A stretch of 20,723 nucleotides of DNA from JAPLDA01 sp043742705 (GTDB lineage Bacteria; Bacteroidota; Bacteroidia; AKYH767-A; 2013-40CM-41-45). The notes beneath the pieces were generated by a model that was given only the letters and a program-made list of their open reading frames with translations, was not told where the DNA came from and searched no databases. Positions 7,401-13,153 of the stretch are shown one piece after another (position 1 is the first letter of the stretch; every line of letters begins with the position of its first letter). The stretch lies in contig JAYTXY010000196.1 of assembly GCA_043742705.1 (NCBI GenBank), positions 1 to 20,723 of the forward strand. Direction: 5' to 3'. The position numbers were made by a program, and so were the translations under genes.

Positions 7401-9752
7401 ACCGGGTTGGATAGAAAAGTCATCAATGGAAACTCCGTCAGAGACTGTCACGGTACTCGATGTGAATACAAATCCAAACTGAACATTCGATCCTGTTATC
7501 GTTAAGGGAAGAAGATAGATTGATTTCTTCCATCCTCCCGAATTGCCATCCCATCCCGGTTTTCCTGAACCAAAAATATTTGCACTTGTATTCCAGTTCG
7601 TTCCATTTACATCAGTTGGGCCCGTTCCCAATGTATTCCAAGATGTTCCTCCATTTATTGAATACTCAAGAAGCAAACCATCATTGACTGCGATGTTTCT
7701 GTTTTGCCAGAAAGATAATTTTGCATTCAGGATTCCGGTGAAATCAAAAAGCGGTGAAGTAAGTACCGATCGCGCATTGTTACCATACGCAGACGTAAGA
7801 TTAATATCCCATGCGTTGGATGGTGAATGCGCAGAGTTGGTAACACCAAAATTAGGAGTACCCAATTGCCACGAAGTTCCAGCGGCTGAACTGTCGTACC
7901 ATAAACTCGGAGGTGAATCGAAATTATCTGCGTAAGGAATTGTCACTAGTGGAATTCCTGTTGAGGTTTTGCAAATAGTATCATTACTGGTTAAACCATC
8001 TCCTGCCAATTCTGTAAACGCACACAAGCTGAAAGAACCTGTAGGAACAGTGTAAGGTGTTGCAAAAGTTAATGTATCCGAAACGCCCGGAAGCAATGTA
8101 GCGGAATGAAGTTCTATGACGGGTGTTCCTCCATTCAGGGTGTAACTTACATTGAAATTAGAAACAGATAAACTACCATAGTTTGTAACGGTTATTTTCA
8201 CGGTGTCACTGATTCCGACAGGTGCTGTAAGTACCGGACGTAAAATTGAAGCAACGCCAACATCAAATGGAGATGGGAGAATGATTGAAAAATCATCTAT
8301 TGAAAATCCATCCTGATTTCCCGTATTGTCCGATGTAAACACAAAACGGAATTGAACAGGTCCGGCAACATTATTAAGTACACTGAGTTTGTAGGTAGAT
8401 AATTTCCATCCTGCAGAATTGTTTTCCCATCCGGGTAGATTCGATGAATTGATGCTTGCATCGGTATACCAGTTTGTAGCGAGGGGATCACCAAGTGTAC
8501 CGAGTACCTGCCAGGTTGTTCCGTTGGTAGTGTATTCAAGGCGCGTTCCGTCCCAACCTGTTTCGCTGCGATGGTTTCTCCAGAAAGATAATTTCGCATT
8601 GTAAACTCCGATGAAATTAAAGACAGGAGAAGTCAGTCTCGTATCTGTATTATCTAGGTAACCGCTAGTCAGAGCAACGTCCCATGCATTTGCGCCGGAA
8701 TGTGTACCTGTTGTCACACCAAAAGCGGGAGTTCCCAATTGCCAGCTACTTCCTGTAACAGTTGAGGAAGTCCATAAGTTTGTCGTGATATCGAAGTTGT
8801 CAACGTATGGAAATGTAATTCCTGAAGATGCAACAAAGCTGATGCAATTTACAGAGGGAAGTTGAGTGGAGTTTCCCCATCCATCCCATGCCTGCACATA
8901 ATAGCAAATTGTATCACCATCATTCACTGTCGGAATGGTTCCCTGCCAGATATTTCCTGATGTGTTTGACATTGACACAGCAATAGGACTTCCGCTATTC
9001 ACTGTATAATATAAATAGGATGAATCGATGCCTGAAAAATCAGTGATGGTATCACTCACTGTGAAAGGTCCGAGATAATAAATGTTGCCTTGCAAAACAG
9101 GCGGTGACCAGGCAATGCGAGGTGGTATCACTTCATGCGCTCCTGCCTGAACGTTTACGTTGTCAATTAACCATCCGTAATTATCCGAGTTTCCGTTTCC
9201 ATTTCCGTCTGTAAGTCTGAAACGAATTCTCACCTGCGGAAAATCTGACGCGATCAACGAGATATCAAACGTTTCTGTTTTCCACCACGAGCTGAGAGGA
9301 ATGGCTGTATTGTTTGCCGGACTCCATCCAGTTCCACCATAGGAAAATGAAGAAAAATAACCGGATGAAACAAATGAAGATGATGAACCGAGGTAATAAC
9401 TCCCTGTAATGGTTGTCCAATTTGCTCCGTTATCAGTCGATACTTCAACGTATCCGCGGTCAGCAAAATTTATTTTGCAGATCTGGTCAAAGGTCACCAG
9501 TACGTTAAACTTCCCGACCGTACTGAAAGTATCGGATGTAAGATATGCTGTTACTCCGATGGCAACAGTGTCACGGATGCACGTCAGTCCGTTTGTATGA
9601 TAATTCACATCCTGGAACCACGAAGGGATTCCGGAGGAAGTCATGCTGTCTGGCACTTCAAAGTCTTCGTGGAAAACAAGTGTCTGTGCATTTGTAATCC
9701 CACAAAGGAAAATATAAAACAGGACAGAAATGAAGAGTATTTTTCTTTTCAT
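4458..9752 (-). CDS. Large modular secreted protein with T9SS type A C-terminal sorting domain
   Basis: The protein has 1764 residues, is secreted and is probably surface-attached through the type IX system. It has a Sec signal peptide (about 1-22, ending ITNAQ). A jelly-roll/MAM-like domain covers about 24-208 (DRGYVEVSTDNGANWTTI, GWLIDNVNV), followed by an Ig-like segment at about 209-308 (SSYLYYTVNSG, YYVQAWDGWGNS). Five tandem units start near residues 311, 602, 894, 1183 and 1485. Each full unit is a ~190-residue jelly-roll opening PYxDNFD and closing DGxSIDDFSI, plus a ~100-residue CARDB-like Ig domain (DVGVxxxxxP) with two cysteines around an NDTxC motif. Unit five lacks the Ig part and joins a sorting domain (about 1680-1764) with LKIYPNPSTG, LLGKEVWQ and PNGIYFVHV. 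I see no catalytic motif. Adhesion or glycan binding is an inference from fold type. It has its own promoter and terminator. Confidence 0.9.
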   Translation of the reverse strand: MKRKILFISVLFYIFLCGITNAQTLVFHEDFEVPDSMTSSGIPSWFQDVNYHTNGLTCIRDTVAIGVTAYLTSDTFSTVGKFNVLVTFDQICKINFADRGYVEVSTDNGANWTTITGSYYLGSSSSFVSSGYFSSFSYGGTGWSPANNTAIPLSSWWKTETFDISLIASDFPQVRIRFRLTDGNGNGNSDNYGWLIDNVNVQAGAHEVIPPRIAWSPPVLQGNIYYLGPFTVSDTITDFSGIDSSYLYYTVNSGSPIAVSMSNTSGNIWQGTIPTVNDGDTICYYVQAWDGWGNSTQLPSVNCISFVASSGITFPYVDNFDITTNLWTSSTVTGSSWQLGTPAFGVTTGTHSGANAWDVALTSGYLDNTDTRLTSPVFNFIGVYNAKLSFWRNHRSETGWDGTRLEYTTNGTTWQVLGTLGDPLATNWYTDASINSSNLPGWENNSAGWKLSTYKLSVLNNVAGPVQFRFVFTSDNTGNQDGFSIDDFSIILPSPFDVGVASILRPVLTAPVGISDTVKITVTNYGSLSVSNFNVSYTLNGGTPVIELHSATLLPGVSDTLTFATPYTVPTGSFSLCAFTELAGDGLTSNDTICKTSTGIPLVTIPYADNFDSPPSLWYDSSAAGTSWQLGTPNFGVTNSAHSPSNAWDINLTSAYGNNARSVLTSPLFDFTGILNAKLSFWQNRNIAVNDGLLLEYSINGGTSWNTLGTGPTDVNGTNWNTSANIFGSGKPGWDGNSGGWKKSIYLLPLTITGSNVQFGFVFTSSTVTVSDGVSIDDFSIQPGSPLDIGVTSFLQPAAVLAAGSSGTVQIGFKNFGTTTVTSSTIAYSINGVLTAAETWNGSLAPGSTTFFTFSTPFTVPTGSYDVCAFTLLASDGDAANDTLCKSFQGLPRVSIPYVENFDSPPSIWTDSSAAGTTWQLGTPNFGVTNSAHSPTKAWDINLTSAYAINARSVLTSPLIDFTGIVNAKLYFWQNRNIAIGDGMQLEYSLNGGTTWNTLGTGPTDANGTNWNTNANINASGKPGWDGNSGGWKKSTYLLPLTITGANVRFRFIFLSNATTNSDGVSIDDFSIQPGFPLDIGVTAFFQPTTTSAAGSQGFVTVAFKNYGTTTVTSSDFEYKVNGTLISTETWNGSLAPASTTFFAFATTFTVPPGYFNICANSALLSDGDNVNDTLCRNFQGIPRFALPYTDNFDTGAVAWRDSSATAGTNWQLGTPAYGQTTGTHSGSNCWDINLSTTYANNAKSYLISPLFDFTGMINAKLSFWQNRNSEATWDGTRLEYSINAGTTWSVLGTVSDPGAMNWYTDAAINSSNLPGWEGSSLTSGGTPGWQQSIYWTLPSIITGPSVMFRFVFTSDGSQTTDGISIDDFIIAPPESHDVGVTAILKPGFSATAGTTDSVRVVIYNFGADTTSNFDVGYSINSGSPVTQLYNGTIQAGTHDTLTFVTTYTIPSGTYNICSWTNAFNDSGHSNDTLCKTSQGVLKFNIPYTDNFDTGSVAWYDSSVGLGTNWQLGTPAFGKTTGSHSAPNCWDINLTSAYADNARSYLISPLFDFTGIAEARLSFWQNRFAENTYDGERLEYSIDVGSTWTVLGILNDPNGINWYNNGALTSSGLPAWDDSSLTALNVQGWIQSTYLALPSIILGQSNVMFRFVFTSDGSIKKDGVSIDDFFIYVPTVGVNYMSNATDLKIYPNPSTGIFYLKKDDWMTTDASVFVTDLLGKEVWQSSPGKSAFTLIDLSSQPNGIYFVHVVSDSKLVNQKIILCK
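4731..8822. repeat. Five long tandem coding repeats (~870-905 bases) inside the T9SS gene
   Basis: On the minus strand the units begin near 8822, 7947, 7071, 6204 and 5299. Spacings are about 875, 876, 867 and 905 bases, and a shortened last unit of about 570 bases runs to 4731. Units 2 and 3 are the most alike: GTPNFGVTNSAHSP and GKPGWDGNSGGWKKS are shared word for word. Units 1, 4 and 5 share a different version, with DG(T/E)RLEYS and NWYTDA-like segments. The pattern suggests an A-B-B-A-A order produced by duplication of individual units. Confidence 0.85.
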
Positions 9753-9789
9753 ACTACAGGGAAGTTTAAGGTTTTTTGGAATGGGATCG

Positions 9790-9820
9790 TAAAGGTAAAA
9801 GAGTTTTCTATTTCACCAAA
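9790..9820 (-). promoter_or_regulatory. Bacteroidota-type promoter for the T9SS protein gene
   Basis: On the minus strand a TTTG box (9820-9817) is followed after exactly 19 bases by TACCTTTA (9797-9790). The Bacteroidota primary sigma factor consensus is TTTG, a 19-21 base gap, then TAnnTTTG, so only the last base differs. Transcription would start near 9783, giving a leader of about 30 bases before ATG 9752. The -33 box lies inside the last codons of the upstream DUF255 gene. Confidence 0.6.
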
Positions 9821-11934
9821 TGGATTACGCGTTCAGTTTCTTCAAAAGGTAACTTACACGTCTTGTTCTCGCATACATAGATCAGTGTTTTTCCCTGAAC
9901 AGTTCGATTTTCAAGCAAAGTGAGTTTGGAAGTTGAGATTGTACTGCCTGCAAAAATTTTGTTCGGAATGTAATATTGATTGAGTTCTTTTCTTTTTTGA
10001 TCAGCATCACTTCCCGCAATTACAATTTCTTTGAAAGGAAAAGTGTAATGCAAAAGCAATGTTCCCCAATTGCTGTAAGAAGATCCGTAACGTGCCATGT
10101 CATCTTTTACATTGTTGAGCATTTGCGAAGCGATGTCAGCATATTTTTTTTTATCAAAATAAATTCCGAGCATAAACAATCCTTTCGCAATCGAAGAATT
10201 GGAAGCGGGAATTACATTGTCAGCGATTTCTTTCTTCCGTGCGATAAGTGCTTTGTCAAGGTCTGATGTAAAGAAAAACATGCCGGTTTCCGGATCATAA
10301 AAATGTTGCAGCGCATAATCTGCAAATTGCTTTGCTTCGTTGAGCCAGCGTTCATCAAACGTTGACTGGTACAAGGCAATTAATGCTTCGATGGAAAACG
10401 AATAATCTTCAAGGTAGCCATTGATTGTTGCTTTCCCGTTTTTGTAAGAATGGTAAAGTCCGCCATCGCTTCGTTTCATGTTTTTAATGAGAACGTTTGC
10501 ACAGCGGATTGCAGATGTTGAAAATTTCGTTTCGCCAAAAGCATCAAATGCATCACAGTATCCTTTTATCATTAATGCATTCCACGATGTAAGTTGTTTG
10601 TCATCGAGCCCCGGACGAATTCTTTTTTCACGCTCTTTCAGCAGTGTAGTTTTTGCGTGTGCAATTATTTTTTTTACTTCGTCAACAGAAACCGAAAATT
10701 CTTTTGCAATTTCTTCATCCGTCTTTTTTCTCAGCAGGATATAATTCCCATGCTCCCACAATCCTTTGTCATTGATATTGAAATACTCTGAGAATATTTT
10801 GTAATCCAATTCTCCCTTCTCCTTAGGAGAAGGGTTGGGGATGAGGCCTTTGAGTTCTTCTTTTTTCCACACGTAATATTTTCCTTCTTCACCTTCTGAA
10901 TCAGCATCGAGTGCTGAATAAAATGTTCCTTCAGCAGAAGTCATCTCACGTGAAATAAACTCCAACGTTTCATATACAACACTTTTATACAATTCATCTT
11001 TTGTAAGTTGATAAATATGTGAATACAAGCTCACCAATTGTGCATTATCATAAAGCATCTTTTCAAAGTGAGGAACCTTCCAGAGAGAATCTGTTGAGTA
11101 ACGCGAAAAACCTCCGCCAACCTGGTCGTAGATTCCACCGTATGCCATTTTTTTCAGCGTAAGATTTATATGCTTCAATAACGATTCATCTTTTGAGGCA
11201 TGCGCGTACTGAAGCAGGAACTCATAATTATTCGGCAATGGAAATTTTGGTGAGCGATTAGGTCCGCCTTCCGCATCATCAAAAAGTTTTTTCCAGTTGT
11301 CAACGATTTTCGTTGCATCATCAACATGAAATTCAGCTTCGGATTTCTTCAGCGTGATCAGTTCGGTTTGATGAATGCCTTTTGTAAGTTCTTCTGCATA
11401 TTGCTCCGCACGGCTTTTCTCTTCTTTGTAAAAATCAGCGAGCTTAACAAGCACTTCATTCCATGTTGCATTCGGAAAATATGTTCCTCCGTGAATAGGT
11501 CTTCCATCGGGAAGACAAAAGCAATTCAATGGCCAGCCACCGCTTCCTGTCATCAACTGAACAGCCGTCATGTAAACCTGGTCAACATCAGGTCGTTCTT
11601 CTCGATCCACTTTGATGCAGACATACAAGTCATTCATGATCTTTGCCGTGGAATCATTTTCGAAACTCTCATGTTCCATCACATGGCACCAATGACAACT
11701 TGAATAACCAATACTTACCAGGACGAGCTTGTTTTCATTTTTCGCCTTGGTCCATGCTTCATCGCTCCATGGATACCAGTTAACCGGATTATGCGCATGT
11801 TGAAGAAGATAGGGGCTGGTTTCATGAACCAGGTGATTATTATATTTCGGCTGATCGTTCATTTGCCTGTTATCTTGGGAATGGCAAGCGCTCAAAATCA
11901 GGCAGATAATACCAATTAGAGCTGTCTTTGCCAT
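9808..11934 (-). CDS. DUF255 / YyaL family thioredoxin-like lipoprotein
   Basis: This 708-residue protein belongs to the family of bacterial YyaL and animal SPATA20. The N-terminus is a lipoprotein signal peptide with lipobox LSAC and lipidated Cys17, so the protein should be anchored in an envelope membrane. The thioredoxin-like DUF255 domain covers about 31-195, with family signatures HETSPYLLQHAHNPVNWYPW, CHWC (80-83), VDREERPDVDQVYM and GGWPLNCFCLPDGRP. The rest is an (alpha/alpha)6-barrel of the six-hairpin glycosidase type (FEKMLYDNAQL, DADSEGEEGKYYVW, ITSWNALMIKG-like). The tail has VCENKTCKLP. The molecular activity is unknown. Residues about 365-376 are an extra loop encoded by a palindromic repeat. 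ATG 11934 fits the lipobox. A -7-like TATCTTTA lies at 11956-11949 on the minus strand but has no good partner box. Confidence 0.9.
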   Translation of the reverse strand: MAKTALIGIICLILSACHSQDNRQMNDQPKYNNHLVHETSPYLLQHAHNPVNWYPWSDEAWTKAKNENKLVLVSIGYSSCHWCHVMEHESFENDSTAKIMNDLYVCIKVDREERPDVDQVYMTAVQLMTGSGGWPLNCFCLPDGRPIHGGTYFPNATWNEVLVKLADFYKEEKSRAEQYAEELTKGIHQTELITLKKSEAEFHVDDATKIVDNWKKLFDDAEGGPNRSPKFPLPNNYEFLLQYAHASKDESLLKHINLTLKKMAYGGIYDQVGGGFSRYSTDSLWKVPHFEKMLYDNAQLVSLYSHIYQLTKDELYKSVVYETLEFISREMTSAEGTFYSALDADSEGEEGKYYVWKKEELKGLIPNPSPKEKGELDYKIFSEYFNINDKGLWEHGNYILLRKKTDEEIAKEFSVSVDEVKKIIAHAKTTLLKEREKRIRPGLDDKQLTSWNALMIKGYCDAFDAFGETKFSTSAIRCANVLIKNMKRSDGGLYHSYKNGKATINGYLEDYSFSIEALIALYQSTFDERWLNEAKQFADYALQHFYDPETGMFFFTSDLDKALIARKKEIADNVIPASNSSIAKGLFMLGIYFDKKKYADIASQMLNNVKDDMARYGSSYSNWGTLLLHYTFPFKEIVIAGSDADQKRKELNQYYIPNKIFAGSTISTSKLTLLENRTVQGKTLIYVCENKTCKLPFEETERVIHLVK
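10814..10834. repeat. Palindromic repeat lying in frame within the DUF255 gene
   Basis: CCCTTCTCCT (10814-10823) and AGGAGAAGGG (10825-10834) are perfect inverted arms around one base. With the flanking GTTGGGGATGAGG (10834-10846) it has the form of a well-known dispersed palindromic repeat that, when translated, gives NPSPKEKG-type peptides. Here it encodes residues 367-374 of the DUF255 protein, in a region where family members usually go directly from KEE(I/L)K to the FSEYYNI-like segment. Confidence 0.7.
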
Positions 11935-11968
11935 GAGATGGATGTACGTAAAGATAGATTAATTTTCG

Positions 11969-11999
11969 TTTGTTGTTTTCGGGAATTTGGTTACATTTG
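11969..11999 (+). promoter_or_regulatory. Consensus Bacteroidota promoter for rplU-rpmA
   Basis: TTTG at 11969-11972, a 19-base spacer and TACATTTG at 11992-11999 match the Bacteroidota consensus (TTTG, N19-21, TAnnTTTG) at every fixed position. The start site would be near 12005, leaving a leader of about 40 bases before the rplU ATG. No Shine-Dalgarno sequence is present in this leader, as is normal for the phylum. Confidence 0.8.
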
Positions 12000-12046
12000 C
12001 GTCCCTAATTTTAAGAAAAGTAGTAACTCTTTAATAAGACAGAATC

Positions 12047-12358
12047 ATGTATGCAATTGTAAATATAGCCGGACAACAATTCAAAGTGCAGAAAGATCAG
12101 CAAGTGATCGTGCATCGCCTGGCTACTGAAGAAGGAAAGAATGTAGAGTTCAAAGATGTTGTTTTGCTTGAAAACAATGGAAAAGTGAACGTTGGAGCGC
12201 CTCTTATTAAAGGAGCAAGTGTTTCTGCAAAAGTTCTTTCTCATTTCCGCGGTGATAAAATCATTATCTTCAAAAAGAAAAGAAGAAAAGGATACCAGAA
12301 GTCAAATGGTCACAGACAAGACCTCACTAAAATTCAGATTGAGTCGATTAAAGCATAA
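12047..12358 (+). CDS. rplU: 50S ribosomal protein L21
   Basis: This 103-residue protein has the usual L21 length and sequence. It opens MYAIVNIAGQQFKVQ, has VVLLENNGKVNVGAPLIKGASV in the middle, and carries the basic FKKKRRKGYQKSNGHRQ segment that contacts 23S rRNA, ending in LTKIQIESI. L21 is a component of the large ribosomal subunit. It is followed by rpmA after 47 bases, the nearly universal bacterial pair. A fully consensus promoter lies 48 bases upstream, and the operon ends at the terminator after rpmA. Confidence 0.98.
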   Translation: MYAIVNIAGQQFKVQKDQQVIVHRLATEEGKNVEFKDVVLLENNGKVNVGAPLIKGASVSAKVLSHFRGDKIIIFKKKRRKGYQKSNGHRQDLTKIQIESIKA

Positions 12359-12370
12359 TTTCAGATTCAA

Positions 12371-12396
12371 AATTTATAATTTATAATTTGTAATTT
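12371..12396. repeat. AT-rich 7-base tandem repeat between rplU and rpmA
   Basis: The unit AATTTAT occurs at 12371-12377 and 12378-12384, then AATTTGT at 12385-12391 and a partial AATTT. It fills most of the 47-base spacer and ends 9 bases before the rpmA ATG. It probably keeps the translation initiation region unstructured; the repeat itself may be neutral. Confidence 0.6.
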
Positions 12397-12405
12397 CCAG
12401 TTAAG

Positions 12406-12669
12406 ATGGCACATAAAAAAGGAGTCGGTAGTTCCAGGAACGGTCGCGAGTCGCATAGCAAAAGACTAGGCATTAAAATTTTCGGCGGACAAAAAGTAAT
12501 TGCCGGAAATATCATTGTTCGACAGCGCGGAACGAAGCATTATCCGGGTGATAATGTTGGTATCGGAAAGGATCATACATTATTTGCACTCACTGAAGGA
12601 ACAGTGGTGTTTAGAAAAAAAGCAAACGAGAAAAGTTACGTGTACGTTCAGCCTGTTGCGCAAGCGTAA
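12406..12669 (+). CDS. rpmA: 50S ribosomal protein L27
   Basis: The 87-residue product has the canonical L27 start MAHKKGVGSSRNGRES, whose flexible end reaches the peptidyl-transferase centre. It continues with RLGIKIFGGQKVIAGNIIVRQRGTKHYPGDNVGIGKDHTLFAL, which is diagnostic. There is no N-terminal extension of the kind cleaved in Firmicutes. It is co-transcribed with rplU and closed by a strong terminator 23 bases after the stop codon. Confidence 0.98.
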   Translation: MAHKKGVGSSRNGRESHSKRLGIKIFGGQKVIAGNIIVRQRGTKHYPGDNVGIGKDHTLFALTEGTVVFRKKANEKSYVYVQPVAQA

Positions 12670-12691
12670 TTCTTTAAAATAATTTATCCTG

Positions 12692-12725
12692 AAAAGTCTT
12701 TCTCCTCAACGAGAAGGACTTTTTT
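12692..12725. terminator. Bidirectional rho-independent terminator between rpmA and the convergent membrane gene
   Basis: The arms AAAAGTCTTTCTC (12692-12704) and GAGAAGGACTTTT (12711-12723) pair along 13 positions, one of them a G-U pair, around a 6-base loop. On the plus strand the stem runs into a T-run (12720-12725). On the minus strand it ends in TTTTC. The position between two converging genes suggests that it serves both. Confidence 0.9.
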
Positions 12726-12736
12726 GTTTTACACAA

Positions 12737-12973
12737 CTATGCAAATCGTTTGACGAGTGTTGCAGCGGAAACCAGCGCCCACGCGCCTTCAAGAACGATG
12801 AAAGGAAAATAACGAATCATCACTGAGGCGAGGCAGGCAAAAACAGCTCCCACAAAATTCATCCACATATAAATTGTACTTTCTGTTTTGATGACTTTTA
12901 AAATGGTAAGCAGATAAGCGAGCAGCAACAAGCCCACTCCGAAAGCGCCAACGGAGTCAGAAGGATTATTCAT
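12737..12973 (-). CDS. Small membrane protein, CBU_0592-like
   Basis: From ATG 12973 this is a 78-residue protein with three hydrophobic segments: about 7-24 (GAFGVGLLLLAYLLTIL), 33-53 (YMWMNFVGAVFACLASVMI) and 58-76 (FPFIVLEGAWALVSAATLV). The pattern of a short hydrophobic protein with an N-x-x-G-A-x-x-A core and a second FxxLEGxWxLVSxxxL segment fits the CBU_0592-like domain, a small membrane family of unknown function. The frame can be extended upstream to a TTG at 12997, but MNNPSDSVG is the more natural start and is preceded by the AT-rich sequence usual here. It converges on rplU-rpmA and shares their terminator. Confidence 0.75.
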   Translation of the reverse strand: MNNPSDSVGAFGVGLLLLAYLLTILKVIKTESTIYMWMNFVGAVFACLASVMIRYFPFIVLEGAWALVSAATLVKRFA

Positions 12974-13091
12974 CGTGTTTAATTTATTTTGTACCAATCA
13001 TTCACCTGTATCGGATACGCGAATCGCATGTCGCAATACACAGATCGATTATTTTCTGTGAAATTATAACATTGACAGTTAGGAATCATCA

Positions 13092-13124
13092 TTTGCTTTT
13101 TAGCTTTACAGCGAATTACCTTTT
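13092..13124 (+). promoter_or_regulatory. Possible promoter for the TonB-dependent receptor gene
   Basis: TTTG at 13092-13095 and TACCTTTT at 13117-13124 resemble the Bacteroidota boxes, with a 21-base spacer at the long end of the range and one mismatch in the -7 box. A second -7-like TAGCTTTA lies at 13101-13108 without a matching upstream box. The assignment is tentative. Confidence 0.35.
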
Positions 13125-13138
13125 TGAATGTTTTATCC

Positions 13139-13144
13139 GGGAGG
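13139..13144 (+). promoter_or_regulatory. Shine-Dalgarno-like GGGAGG before the TonB-dependent receptor
   Basis: GGGAGG ends 9 bases before ATG 13154. Most other genes in the window have AT-rich sequence and no purine-rich box at this position, so this start stands out and supports the chosen initiation codon. Confidence 0.55.
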
Positions 13145-13153
13145 ATTTAGTAA

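Noticed and set aside
6703..7482. A 259-codon open frame on the plus strand opposite the T9SS protein gene, with similar frames at 7543-7935.
   Set aside because: The frames recur because the minus-strand gene is internally repeated. Their translations have no recognisable domain, and the minus-strand reading has a signal peptide, ordered domains and a sorting domain.
4731..8822. Regularly spaced repeats that could suggest a repeat array.
   Set aside because: The units are about 870 bases, continuous in one reading frame and encode protein domains. They are far too long for CRISPR repeats, and no short repeat-spacer pattern is present anywhere in the window.
13072..13108. A TTGACA upstream of TAGCTTTA resembling an enterobacterial-type -35 box.
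   Set aside because: The spacing is about 23 bases, too long for that promoter type, and Bacteroidota primary sigma factors do not use TTGACA.
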